From assembly GCF_000737325.1 (NCBI RefSeq), contig NZ_CP011125.1, forward strand, positions 5,518,001 through 5,582,000: DNA of 64,000 nt, in the 5' to 3' direction. Shown here piece by piece: positions 52,456 through 62,068 of this stretch (the stretch's first letter is position 1; each line of letters opens with the position of its first letter). The stretch comes from Sandaracinus amylolyticus (GTDB lineage Bacteria; Myxococcota_A; Polyangia; Polyangiales; Sandaracinaceae). A program made the position numbers and the translations under genes. The notes beneath the pieces are model-generated. The model saw nothing but the letters and a program-made list of their open reading frames with translations, was not told where the DNA came from and did no database searches.

Positions 52456-53349
52456 ATGCTCAAGCGATCGATCGTGCAGGCCATGCTCGCGCTGGGCCTC
52501 GCGGGGTGCTGCTTCGGCGGCAGCGGAATCCCCGGCCTGCCGGGCGCCGGCACGGGCACGGCCCCGCCGGGCGTGGGCACGACCGGCACGGCTCCGCCGA
52601 CGCCGCCGCCTGGCGTGGGCGGAGGCCTGGTGACGATCGGACCGGGCTTCATGCCCGATCCCTCGACCGCGACCGGCATGGCGGGCGGCCCCGTCGCCGC
52701 GAGCACGATGAGCCCCGACTGCCGCGGCTTCATCGCCGCGCAGCCGAACCACATCGTCAACGCGACCGGCCAGTTCGCGAACCTGCGCATCGTCGTGAGC
52801 TCGTCCAGCGACACCACGCTCGTCGTGCAGCGCGCCGACGGCAGCTTCGCGTGCAACGACGACAGCGACGGGCTCAACCCGGTCGTCGCCGGACCGTTCG
52901 GCCCCGGTCAGCACCGCGTCTGGGTCGGCACGTACAGCGCGAGCGCGGGCGGCGCGGCGTACACGATCGGCTTCACCGAGCTCGCGACCGTCACGGCGGC
53001 GTCGCTCGGCGGCGGCGGCGTGATCCCGGGCATCGGCGCGATCCCCGGCGTCGCGGGCGCGATGGGCGCGCTGGTCCCGCAGGACTGCGGCATGGCAGTG
53101 CCGGTCTACGGGCCGGTCGCGGTCGGCTCGAGCGTCGTGCTCGGCATGCACACGCCGTGGACCGGCAGCGACGGTCAGGGCGGCATGGTGACGGCGGACA
53201 CGAACTGGGCGGCGGACATGGCCCAGTACGTCGGCCAGCGCACCACGGTCACCCAGCTGAGCGGTCTCGACACCGCGGGCTGCCCCGGCATCCGCGTCCA
53301 GGCCGACAACGGCACGTTCTTCTGGCGCCTCCGCAACGTCTCGTTCTGA
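52456..53349 (+). CDS. Predicted lipoprotein, PPC-like domain plus C-terminal extension
   Basis: The protein has 297 residues. MLKRSIVQAMLALGLAGCC is the signal with lipobox LAGC. A Gly/Pro/Thr linker (about 20-55) is followed by the beta domain shared with the gene before it (GFMPDPS, MSPDCRGFI, DTTLVVQRADGSFACNDD, HRVWVGTY). A second domain of about 100 residues (DCGMAVPVYGPVAVGSSVVLGMHTPW ... GTFFWRLRNVSF) is not shared. A good ribosome-binding site (AAGGAG, 52442-52447) and a 170-bp upstream region with TACTCT at 52378 show it has its own leadered promoter. Confidence 0.72.
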   Translation: MLKRSIVQAMLALGLAGCCFGGSGIPGLPGAGTGTAPPGVGTTGTAPPTPPPGVGGGLVTIGPGFMPDPSTATGMAGGPVAASTMSPDCRGFIAAQPNHIVNATGQFANLRIVVSSSSDTTLVVQRADGSFACNDDSDGLNPVVAGPFGPGQHRVWVGTYSASAGGAAYTIGFTELATVTAASLGGGGVIPGIGAIPGVAGAMGALVPQDCGMAVPVYGPVAVGSSVVLGMHTPWTGSDGQGGMVTADTNWAADMAQYVGQRTTVTQLSGLDTAGCPGIRVQADNGTFFWRLRNVSF

Positions 53350-53516
53350 TTCGAGGCGATCGCGCCTCGTGACACGACGACGGCAGCCTCCGGGCTGCCG
53401 TTCGCGTTCGTGGGGCTCGCGATCGCTGCCATGATCCAGCCACGATTTCTCCGCGGCCGTGCGTCTCATCGGTCGTGGAATCGCTGTCCGTACCGAGGAG
53501 GTTCGAGCTCGCGCCC

Positions 53517-55304
53517 ATGAGCCGGTTGCCCCAGCTGCTCGCGGAGGTCCGCCGCGCGCTCGTGCTACGCGCGATGCTCGCGGAGCTCGTGCTGTGGTCC
53601 GCGGTGCTCGGCACCGGCGCGCTCGCGATCGCGCTGGTCGCGCCGGCGCTGCCGCGCTGGCCGCTGCTCGCGCTGCTGGGGCTCGCGCCGATCGTCGGGC
53701 TCGTGCGCGCGCGCCGCGCGCGGCCGAGCGATGCCGACGTCGTCACGTGGATCGATCGCAAGCTCGACGCGGACGCCGCCGTGATCACGGCGTGGGAGAT
53801 CGGCGCGGACGCGCCGCCCGCGCTCGCGCCGACGGTGGTGAAGGGGAGCGAGACGCTCGCGCGCGCGTCGCGTCGCGACGTGCGGCCGCGCATCGCGCGA
53901 GGGGACGCGTGGGCGCTGCCGATGGCGTGCGCGACGTTCCTCGCGGCGTTCATGGTGCCCCCGCCGCGCACGCCGGTGCGCGCGCCGGGCACCGACGTCG
54001 TGCAGACCGACGAGACGGAGACGCTGCGGCGCATCGAGCGACTGCCGGAGCAGGCGCGCGAGCCCGAGCAGCGTCGTCAGCTCGACGAGGCCGCGCGTCG
54101 TGCGCGCGAGCTGCGTCGCGATCTCGAGCAGGGGCTGGAGCGGCGCGAGGCGCTCGATCGGCTCGAGGGCGTGCGTCTCGCGGTCGAAGCGGCGCGACCG
54201 CGCCCGACCGCGGAGCAACGACGCGCGCAGGACGCCGCGTCGGAGGCCATGCAGGGCGAGGACGAGATGCAGCGCGCGGTGCAGGAGCGCGATCTCGAGG
54301 CGCTCGATCGCGCGGTGGAGCGCGCCGCGTCGCGGCGCGAGGCGGAGGATCGTGAGCGCGCGAGAGAGGCGCTGCGCGAAGCGGCCGACGCGGCGCGGCG
54401 CGCCGGTGACGAGGAGCTCGCGGGGTCGCTGCTCGAGCGCGAGGATCTCCTGCAGCGGCGCGCGGAGCAGGCACAGCTGGCGCGCGAGCTGATGGAGGCG
54501 ATGCCGGAGCTCGAGGGGCTCGGTCGCGCGCTCGAGCGGCTGGAGCGCGACGGCGAAGGGAGCGAGCTGAACCGCGAGATGGTCGACGCGATGCGCGACG
54601 CGTGGAGCCGGCTCAGCGCCGAGGAGCGACAGCGTCTCGCGGATGCGATGCGGCGCGCGCCGGTCGCGCCGAGCCAGGCGCGCAGCGGACAGCAGGGCGA
54701 GCAGAGCGGGCAGCCGATGACCGCCGAGGAGATGGAGCGCGCGCTGCGCGACGCGCTCGAGCACCTCGACGAGCTGCAGATGCAGCTCGGTGAGAGCGGG
54801 ATGCCGACGGGGGCCGGATCCGGGTCCGGGGCGGGACAGGGGAGCGGGAACGGCTCGGGGGCGGGACAGGGCAGCGGGAGCGGCTCCGGAGGATCCGGGA
54901 GCGGGTCGGGGAGCGGGAGCGGCTCGGGGAGCGGGAGCGGCTCGGGGAGCGGGTCGGGGAGCGGGAGCGGGAGCGGCTCGGGGTCGGGGACCGCCGGGGG
55001 GAACGGGACGGGCGGTGGTGGGCCCGGAGCGGGCGGCGGACATGCCGGCTCGAGCGGCTCGACGCGCGATCTCGGCGCCGAAGGCGGGCCGCTCGCGCGC
55101 GTCCGACCTCGCGTCGGGGCCGGCGCGCCTTCGCGCAGCACGGTCGAGTGGATCGACCCCGAGGGCATGGACGCGCCCGCTTCGAGCGAGGGGAGCGCGA
55201 CCGGCCGCGACGTGGCGACCGGCGAGCAAGGCGCGATCGAGCGCCTCCCGATCCCCGAGGACTATCGCGATCACGTGCGCGAGTACTTCGACGGAGAGCG
55301 TTGA
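53517..55304 (+). CDS. DUF4175-like membrane protein with long coiled coil and GS linker
   Basis: The protein has 595 residues. Two N-terminal membrane helices (about 22-60) and a third (about 130-147) are followed by a highly charged helical region (about 165-400: REPEQRRQLDEAARRARELRRDLEQ and similar), likely a long coiled coil. A Gly-Ser repeat linker (about 431-500) leads to a short C-terminal domain ending IPEDYRDHVREYFDGER. That ending and the neighbours (MoxR, DUF58, BatA) match DUF4175-type proteins that head such operons. The GAGGAGG at 53496 is rather far from ATG 53517; an upstream GTG at 53475 cannot be excluded. Confidence 0.75.
   Translation: MSRLPQLLAEVRRALVLRAMLAELVLWSAVLGTGALAIALVAPALPRWPLLALLGLAPIVGLVRARRARPSDADVVTWIDRKLDADAAVITAWEIGADAPPALAPTVVKGSETLARASRRDVRPRIARGDAWALPMACATFLAAFMVPPPRTPVRAPGTDVVQTDETETLRRIERLPEQAREPEQRRQLDEAARRARELRRDLEQGLERREALDRLEGVRLAVEAARPRPTAEQRRAQDAASEAMQGEDEMQRAVQERDLEALDRAVERAASRREAEDRERAREALREAADAARRAGDEELAGSLLEREDLLQRRAEQAQLARELMEAMPELEGLGRALERLERDGEGSELNREMVDAMRDAWSRLSAEERQRLADAMRRAPVAPSQARSGQQGEQSGQPMTAEEMERALRDALEHLDELQMQLGESGMPTGAGSGSGAGQGSGNGSGAGQGSGSGSGGSGSGSGSGSGSGSGSGSGSGSGSGSGSGSGSGTAGGNGTGGGGPGAGGGHAGSSGSTRDLGAEGGPLARVRPRVGAGAPSRSTVEWIDPEGMDAPASSEGSATGRDVATGEQGAIERLPIPEDYRDHVREYFDGER
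54811..55010 (+). repeat. Low-complexity GGGAGCGGC/TCGGGG tract (Gly-Ser linker)
   Basis: About 200 bp of near-repeats of GGGAGCGGGAGCGGCTCG encode alternating Gly and Ser. The plus strand is rich in GGG runs and prone to slippage. Length variation between isolates would be expected. Confidence 0.8.
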
Positions 55305-56311
<1,007 letters not shown>

Positions 56312-56312
<1 letters not shown>

Positions 56313-58444
56313 TGACGATCGTTTCGAGATCGTTCTCGATCCCTTCGAACCACGCGACGCAGCTCGTCGCCGCGCTCCTGGCGATCGTCGCGTCGCTCGC
56401 GACGCCGGCGCGCGCGCAGGAGCCGCCGCCGCCCGTCGAGGTGCGCGTCGAGGGCGTGCTCGGCAACGAAGCGCTGATCGGCGACGGCTACGCGACCGTC
56501 GCGGTGACGGTGCGCAACCTGACGCGCGAGACGTTCCGCGGTCGCGTGCTCGTCCGCACCAGCCAGTGGAACCAGTCTCCGGATCGCCACGTCGTGCCGC
56601 TCGATCTGCCGCCCGCCGAGCAACGCCGCACGCTCGTGACGTTCTTCGTGAACGGCTCGGGCACGCAGATCGAAGCGCGCTACGAGGTCGGTGACGCGCT
56701 GCTCGGGAGCACGTCGATGAGCTCTGCCTACGCGCCCTCGGGGCGCAGCCTGGTGGTGCTCGCCGATCCTCCGCGCCTGCGCGCGACGCTGCTCGATCTC
56801 CAAGCCTCGGTGCCCGACGAGAACCCCGGCTACTACGGCGCTGCGACCGGCGCCGAGCGCGCCGTGCAGGTGCCGATCGGCACGATCACGATCGACGCCA
56901 CGACGGGCGATCCCATCGTGCCCGACGACGCGCTCGGCTACTCGACGGTCGCGGTGCTCGCCGCGCAGGCGCCGATGCTGACGCGCCTCTCGGATCGCGA
57001 GCTCGACGCGGTCCGCCGCTGGGTGCACGCCGGCGGGCACCTCGTGATCTTCCCGCGCAGCGAGGGCGATCTCGCGACGCCGCTCGTCCGCGAGACCTTC
57101 GGCGCGGTGCGATTCTCCGAGACGCAGCGCCTCGCCCCGGGCGACTTCACGCCGGGCTCGCTCCCCGCGCTCGAGTGCGCGCGCGGCGTCACCGAGCGCT
57201 TCGGGTGCGCCGATCGCGTGGGCGCCGGCGCGGTGTACCTCACGGCGTACGACGCGAGCGCGCCGCCGCACGTGGATCGCCCCGAGCTGCGCGAGCTCCT
57301 GCGCTCGATCGCGCAGCGCGCGCTGCGTGATCCCGCGTCGACGCGCTTCACGCTCGGTCGCGGCGTCGACTCGCTCGAGCAGACGTGGTGGGACGGTCGT
57401 CCCAGCCTCGCGCGACTGCGCGCCGCGCTCGATCCCAACGAGGGCTACCGCCCCGCGCTCGGCCTCGTCGGCATCGTGCTCTTCCTCTACGTGATCGTCG
57501 TCGGTCCGCTGAACTTCCGCTTCGTGCTGCAGCGCAACCGACCGACGCTCGCGCTCGTGAGCACGCCGATCCTCGCGATCGGCTGCGCCACGGTGATGCT
57601 CGTCGTCGGCTATCTCGGAAAGGGCGTCACGATGCGCTACCGGCGCGTCGAGATCGTCGAGGCCGTCGAGGGCGACGCGCTCGCGCCGACGCGCGCCTAC
57701 GCGGGCTACTTCCTCACTGCGCCGTCGACCATCGAGGTCGCGACGCGCGAGGGAGGCCGCACGATGCGCCTCGCGTCGGGCGGCGGTGACGACGGGCTCG
57801 TCTACGACCACTCCGGCGAGCGCCCTCGCCTCACGTCGATGCGCGGCGGGCTCTGGGAGACGATCTTCCTCCGCGACGATCGCGTCGTCGATCTCGGCGG
57901 GCCGATCCGCTTCGCGTACGAGGGCGATCGGCTCGTCTCGATCACGAACGAGTCGCAGCAGCCGCTGCGCGCCGCGTTCATCGTCGACGAGTCGCGCGTC
58001 TACGCGATCGGCGACGTCGAAGCCGGCACGACGCGCCCGATCCCCGCGAGCGCGGCGACGGTGCTCTCGAGCGGCTTCGGCTTCGACGAAGAGGACAACC
58101 CCACGCCGCGCGACATCGCGCGACAGCTCGGCCTCGAGGAGGACGACGCGCGCTACGTGCGTGGCGTGCTGCGCCTCATCGGCGGGCCGAGCCCGTCGCC
58201 GAGCGAGCCTCTGCTCTGGGCGCGCCTCGATCCCGAGCCCACGGTCGAGAGCGAGCCCTCGTTCGGCGCGGAGCGCGATCTGCGCTTCGTGCTCCTGCAC
58301 CCGAGGCCGCGCTACGACCTGCTCGGCCGCGCCGCGCCGCCGACCACCGACGGCTCGGTGTGGGGCGAGCCGACCGGAGAGACGCCGACCGAGCTGCTCC
58401 CACCGCCGACCAACGCCGCGAGCCCCGACGGAGGTGTGCCGTGA
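56312..58444 (+). CDS. Large membrane protein with DUF4350/GATase-like domain
   Basis: The protein has 710 residues. A signal peptide (LVAALLAIVASLATPARAQ) leads into an immunoglobulin-like beta domain (GYATVAVTVRNLTRETFRGRVLV). A Rossmann-like segment follows (YSTVAVLAAQAPMLTRLSDRELDAVRRWVHAGGHLVIFPRSEGD), similar to DUF4350/GATase1-like domains in transporter-linked membrane proteins. Two central membrane helices (about 383-403 and 412-434) precede a periplasmic beta-rich C-terminal region of about 270 residues. It sits between MoxR and an ABC transporter, so it is probably the envelope-exposed part of the system. The stop overlaps the next GTG. Confidence 0.65.
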
Positions 58445-59370
58445 TCCGCGTCGAGCACGTGAGCCACTGGTTCGGATCGATGCAGGTCCTGCGCGACCTC
58501 TCGATGCACGTGCCCGCGGGCGAGATCTTCGGGTTCATCGGGCCCAACGGCGCCGGCAAGACCACGACGATCCGGATGATGGCGACGCTGCTCGAGCCCG
58601 ACGACGGGCGCGTGCTCGTCGACGGCATCGACGTGGTCGAGGCGCCCGCCGAGGTGCGCAAGGTGCTCGGCTTCATGCCCGACGCGTTCGGCGTCTACGA
58701 CCGCATCACGGTCGTCGAGTACCTCGAGTTCTTCGCGGCCGCGCACGGCATCGGGCTCGGCGCGCGCGAGCGCACCGTGAGCGCGGTGATGGAGCTGACC
58801 GACCTCGGCCCGCTGCGCGATCGCCTCGTGCAGACGATGAGCAAGGGCATGCGCCAGCGCCTCGGCATCGCGCGCATGCTGCTGCACGACCCGAAGGTGC
58901 TGATCCTCGACGAGCCCGCGAACGGGCTCGATCCGCGCGCGCGCATCGAGATGCGCGAGCTGATCGAGGAGCTGCGCTCGCTCGGCAAGACGATCCTGCT
59001 CTCGAGCCACATCCTCACGGAGCTCTCCGACATGTGCACGTCGGTGGCGATCCTCGAGAAGGGCCGGCTCCTCGCGGGTGGCTCGGTCGACGCGATCGGT
59101 CGCACGCTCAAGCCCGAGCGCGCCGTGAAGATCCGCGTGCTCGCACCGCCCGCCGACGTCGAGGCGATCCTCGCGCGCGGCCCCGAGGTGCTCTCGGTCG
59201 AGCGCGATCCCGACGGCGCGTACAAGGTGCAGTACCGAGGCAGCGACGAGACGCTCGCCGATCTCGTCGATCACTGTGTCTCCCAGAAGCTGCGCCTGCT
59301 CCGAGTCGAGCCCGATCAGAACGATCTCGAGCGCATCTTCCTCGAGGTCACGAAGGGAGAGCTGCAGTGA
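58441..59370 (+). CDS. ABC transporter ATP-binding protein
   Basis: The protein has 309 residues. Walker A GPNGAGKTTT (Lys40), signature MSKGMRQRLG (a variant of LSGGQ), Walker B VLILDEPANGLDP and the switch His in LLSSHIL are all present. It belongs to the CcmA/NatA/GldA-type subfamily that pairs with ABC-2 permeases, and a C-terminal regulatory domain follows (about 220-309). GTG 58441 overlaps the upstream stop (GTGA). The permease start overlaps its stop in the same way. Confidence 0.92.
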   Translation: MIRVEHVSHWFGSMQVLRDLSMHVPAGEIFGFIGPNGAGKTTTIRMMATLLEPDDGRVLVDGIDVVEAPAEVRKVLGFMPDAFGVYDRITVVEYLEFFAAAHGIGLGARERTVSAVMELTDLGPLRDRLVQTMSKGMRQRLGIARMLLHDPKVLILDEPANGLDPRARIEMRELIEELRSLGKTILLSSHILTELSDMCTSVAILEKGRLLAGGSVDAIGRTLKPERAVKIRVLAPPADVEAILARGPEVLSVERDPDGAYKVQYRGSDETLADLVDHCVSQKLRLLRVEPDQNDLERIFLEVTKGELQ

Positions 59371-61181
59371 GCGCCGCTGCAGAGACGCACGAGCGCACGA
59401 GCGGCGCGTTCGGTCACGCGCCCGGCGCGCAGCCGCCTCCGCGCTCGCCGCGCGACCGCATCAAGGCGTGGCTCGCGAAGCCCTTCGAGGATCCCAACCC
59501 GATCCTCCTCAAGGAGCTGCGCGCGACGTTCCGCACCGCGATGTTCATCCGCTTCCTCTACCTGACCGCGGGGCTCGTCGCGCTGCTCGTGCTGACGTGG
59601 GGCGCGGTCAACGCGGGCGAGCGCGCGCCCGCCGAGGTGGGACAAGAGGTCTTCCACGTCTTCTTCTCGCTGCTGAGCGTCGTGCTCTCGATGGTCGCGC
59701 CCGCCTACGCGGCGACCACGATCACCGGCGAGAAGCGCTCGGGCACGTTCGAGTCGCTGATCCTCAGCGGGATGAGCCCCTCGCGCATCGTGTGGGGCAA
59801 GTTCCTCGCGTCGTACGCGGCGGTCGTGCTCTGCGTGATCGCCGCGTCGCCGGTGGTCGGCCTCGCGTTCCTCTTCGGCGGCATCTCGCCGCTCTCCGTG
59901 CTCGCCGGGTTCGCGTACGTGCTGATCGCGCTCGCGCCCGCGGTCGCGTTCGGCATCGCGATCAGCGCGCGCGTCGAGTCGCTGTGGCTCGCGATCGTCC
60001 TCGCGTTCTTCGTCTACGTGGGCGCGCACTCGTTCTTCGTGTGGCCGCTGACCGTCGCGCTCGGCGAGATCGCGCACGGCGCGTGGAGCACGCCGTTCGA
60101 CGGCCCGTTCTGGTTCGCGGAAGCGCTGCCCGAGCGCTTCGCCACGTGGGACGGGTTCGCGTTCCTCGTGATGGGCCCTCTCTACGCGCTCGGCATGCCG
60201 CTGTGGTTCTTCCTCGCGTCGGCGGTCGCCGGGGTGCAGCCCGCGGCCGAGGATCGCTCGACGCCGCTCAAGATCTGGTGCGTGCCCGCGATCGGCGGCG
60301 CGGGCGTGCTCGCCGCGTGCATCGTCGCGGGCCCGAGCACGACGCGCGACTGCGCGGAGGCCGGCATCGCGCTCGCGCTCGTCTCGGGGCTGCTCGTGAC
60401 GTTCGTCGCGCTCCTCTTCGCGAACGAGCCGCCGCTCCCGCCGCGCGCGACCGGCACGCCCTCGCTCCTGCGGCGCGTCCTCGCGCCGATCGGACCGGGC
60501 GCGGGCCCCACGTTGCGCTTCACGTTCCTCGCGGTGATCGCGAGCGCCGCGGTCGTGCCGGTGGTCGTCTCGGGCGTGCGCTGGCTGCGCGATCCGGCGT
60601 GGGGCGAGCACGCCGTGGCGGACGCGGCGCTGCTCGCGCTGGCGGTCGGCAACGCGGCGGTCGGCATGTTCGCGGCGGCGGTCTCGGCGTGGCTGCGCCT
60701 CGTGCTGCGCAACGGGCTCGCGGCGCGCGTGCTCACGCTCGCGCTGCTCTCGGCCGCGGTGCTGCTGCCGTTCCTGATGACGCTCGTGATCGACGACGAC
60801 GCGCTCTCGCGCCTCAACCGCGAGATCCCCGCGCCGCTGATGCTCTCGCCGCTCCTCCCGACGATCCTCGCGTTCGACATCGGGCTCGAGCACGACATGC
60901 CGCTCTGGGAGGCCACGCGCGCGCTCGTGCCCGCCGTCGGCTACGGGCTGCTCGCGATCGCGGCGTGGATCGCGGTCGAGGCGCGCGGGGTCGCGGCACG
61001 CAAGGCGATGCAGGAGCGCAAGCAGCGCCTCGTCGCGCGCAGCGAAGCGGAGCGCGCGGCACGCGCGAGCACGCCCCCGCTCGCGCCGCCCAGCGCGCCC
61101 GCCGACGCGACCGCCCCGGACGCGTTCGCGCCGACGGCCGAGACCACGACGGTCGATCCCGATCGTGGAGACGCCGCGTGA
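59367..61181 (+). CDS. ABC-2 type permease
   Basis: The protein has 604 residues. After a soluble N-terminus of about 55 residues (IKAWLAKPFEDPNPILLKELRATFR, the family's amphipathic opening) there are about ten to twelve hydrophobic helices. The conserved ABC-2 segment ATTITGEKRSGTFESLILSGMSPSRIVWGKFLA couples to the ATPase. The C-terminal tail of about 70 residues is charged and then Pro/Ala/Thr-rich. It is longer than a typical ABC-2 permease and may be two membrane halves fused. The start and stop both overlap neighbours (GTGA). Confidence 0.88.
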   Translation: MSAAAETHERTSGAFGHAPGAQPPPRSPRDRIKAWLAKPFEDPNPILLKELRATFRTAMFIRFLYLTAGLVALLVLTWGAVNAGERAPAEVGQEVFHVFFSLLSVVLSMVAPAYAATTITGEKRSGTFESLILSGMSPSRIVWGKFLASYAAVVLCVIAASPVVGLAFLFGGISPLSVLAGFAYVLIALAPAVAFGIAISARVESLWLAIVLAFFVYVGAHSFFVWPLTVALGEIAHGAWSTPFDGPFWFAEALPERFATWDGFAFLVMGPLYALGMPLWFFLASAVAGVQPAAEDRSTPLKIWCVPAIGGAGVLAACIVAGPSTTRDCAEAGIALALVSGLLVTFVALLFANEPPLPPRATGTPSLLRRVLAPIGPGAGPTLRFTFLAVIASAAVVPVVVSGVRWLRDPAWGEHAVADAALLALAVGNAAVGMFAAAVSAWLRLVLRNGLAARVLTLALLSAAVLLPFLMTLVIDDDALSRLNREIPAPLMLSPLLPTILAFDIGLEHDMPLWEATRALVPAVGYGLLAIAAWIAVEARGVAARKAMQERKQRLVARSEAERAARASTPPLAPPSAPADATAPDAFAPTAETTTVDPDRGDAA

Positions 61182-62068
61182 GCAGCTCGCTGCTCGAGCC
61201 CGAGTTCCTGCGCCGCCTCGCGCGCCTGCGCCTCGCGGTGCGGCGTCGCTTCGCGGGCGCGACCTCGGGCGCGCGCCGCTCGAGGAACCGCGGATCGTCC
61301 GCGGAGTTCGCCGAGCACCGCCCGTACTTCCCCGGCGACGACGTGCGTCGCATCGACTGGAACGCGTACGCGCGCCTCGAGGAGCTCGTGCTGCGCCTCT
61401 TCGTGGCCGAAGAGGACCTCTCGCTCTACCTGCTCGTCGACACGAGCGCGTCGATGGGGCTCGGCGCGCCCCGCAAGATCGACGTCGCGAAGCGCCTCGC
61501 CGCGGGCCTCGGCTACGTCGGGCTCTCGGGCAGCGAGCGCGTCGCGGTCATGCCGTTCGCCGCGCGCCTGTCGCGCCCGTTGCCCGCGTCGCGCGGCCGC
61601 AAGCGCGTCGGCCCGCTGCTGCGCTTCCTCGACGAGCTCGAGCCCTCGGGCGACACCGATCTCGCGCGCGGCGTCGACGAATTCCTCGCGCGCTCGCCGC
61701 GCCCCGGGCTCGTCGTCGTGCTCAGCGACTTCCTCGATCCGCGCGGCTTCACGCGCCCGCTCGATCGCCTGATCGCCGAGAAGCACGAGCCCGTGCTCTT
61801 CCACGTGCTCGATCGCGAGGAGCTCGATCCCACGCCGGGCGGCGACCTCGAGCTCGTCGACAGCGAGACCGGTCGCAAGGTCGAGGTCTCGCTCGACGCG
61901 CGCGCGGTGCGCGCCTATCGCCAGCGGCTCGCGACGTTCCTCGTCGAGCTCGAGTCCTACGCGAAGAAGCGAGGTCTCTTCTACGGTCGCGTCGGAGAGG
62001 GCGCCTTCGAGGACGTGCTCGTCGAGTACCTCGCGCGCGGCACACCGGGCGCCGCCAGAGCGGTGTGA
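61178..62068 (+). CDS. DUF58 domain protein (vWA-like)
   Basis: The protein has 296 residues. The DUF58 signature EHRPYFPGDDVRRIDWNAYARLEELVLRLF is followed by a vWA-type metal site motif LLVDTSASMGLG (DTSAS) and a later VVLSDFLDP. DUF58 proteins are the usual MoxR partners in bacterial envelope operons. There is no membrane segment, so it is probably a cytoplasmic adaptor. The GTG overlaps the permease stop. Confidence 0.9.
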   Translation: MSSSLLEPEFLRRLARLRLAVRRRFAGATSGARRSRNRGSSAEFAEHRPYFPGDDVRRIDWNAYARLEELVLRLFVAEEDLSLYLLVDTSASMGLGAPRKIDVAKRLAAGLGYVGLSGSERVAVMPFAARLSRPLPASRGRKRVGPLLRFLDELEPSGDTDLARGVDEFLARSPRPGLVVVLSDFLDPRGFTRPLDRLIAEKHEPVLFHVLDREELDPTPGGDLELVDSETGRKVEVSLDARAVRAYRQRLATFLVELESYAKKRGLFYGRVGEGAFEDVLVEYLARGTPGAARAV

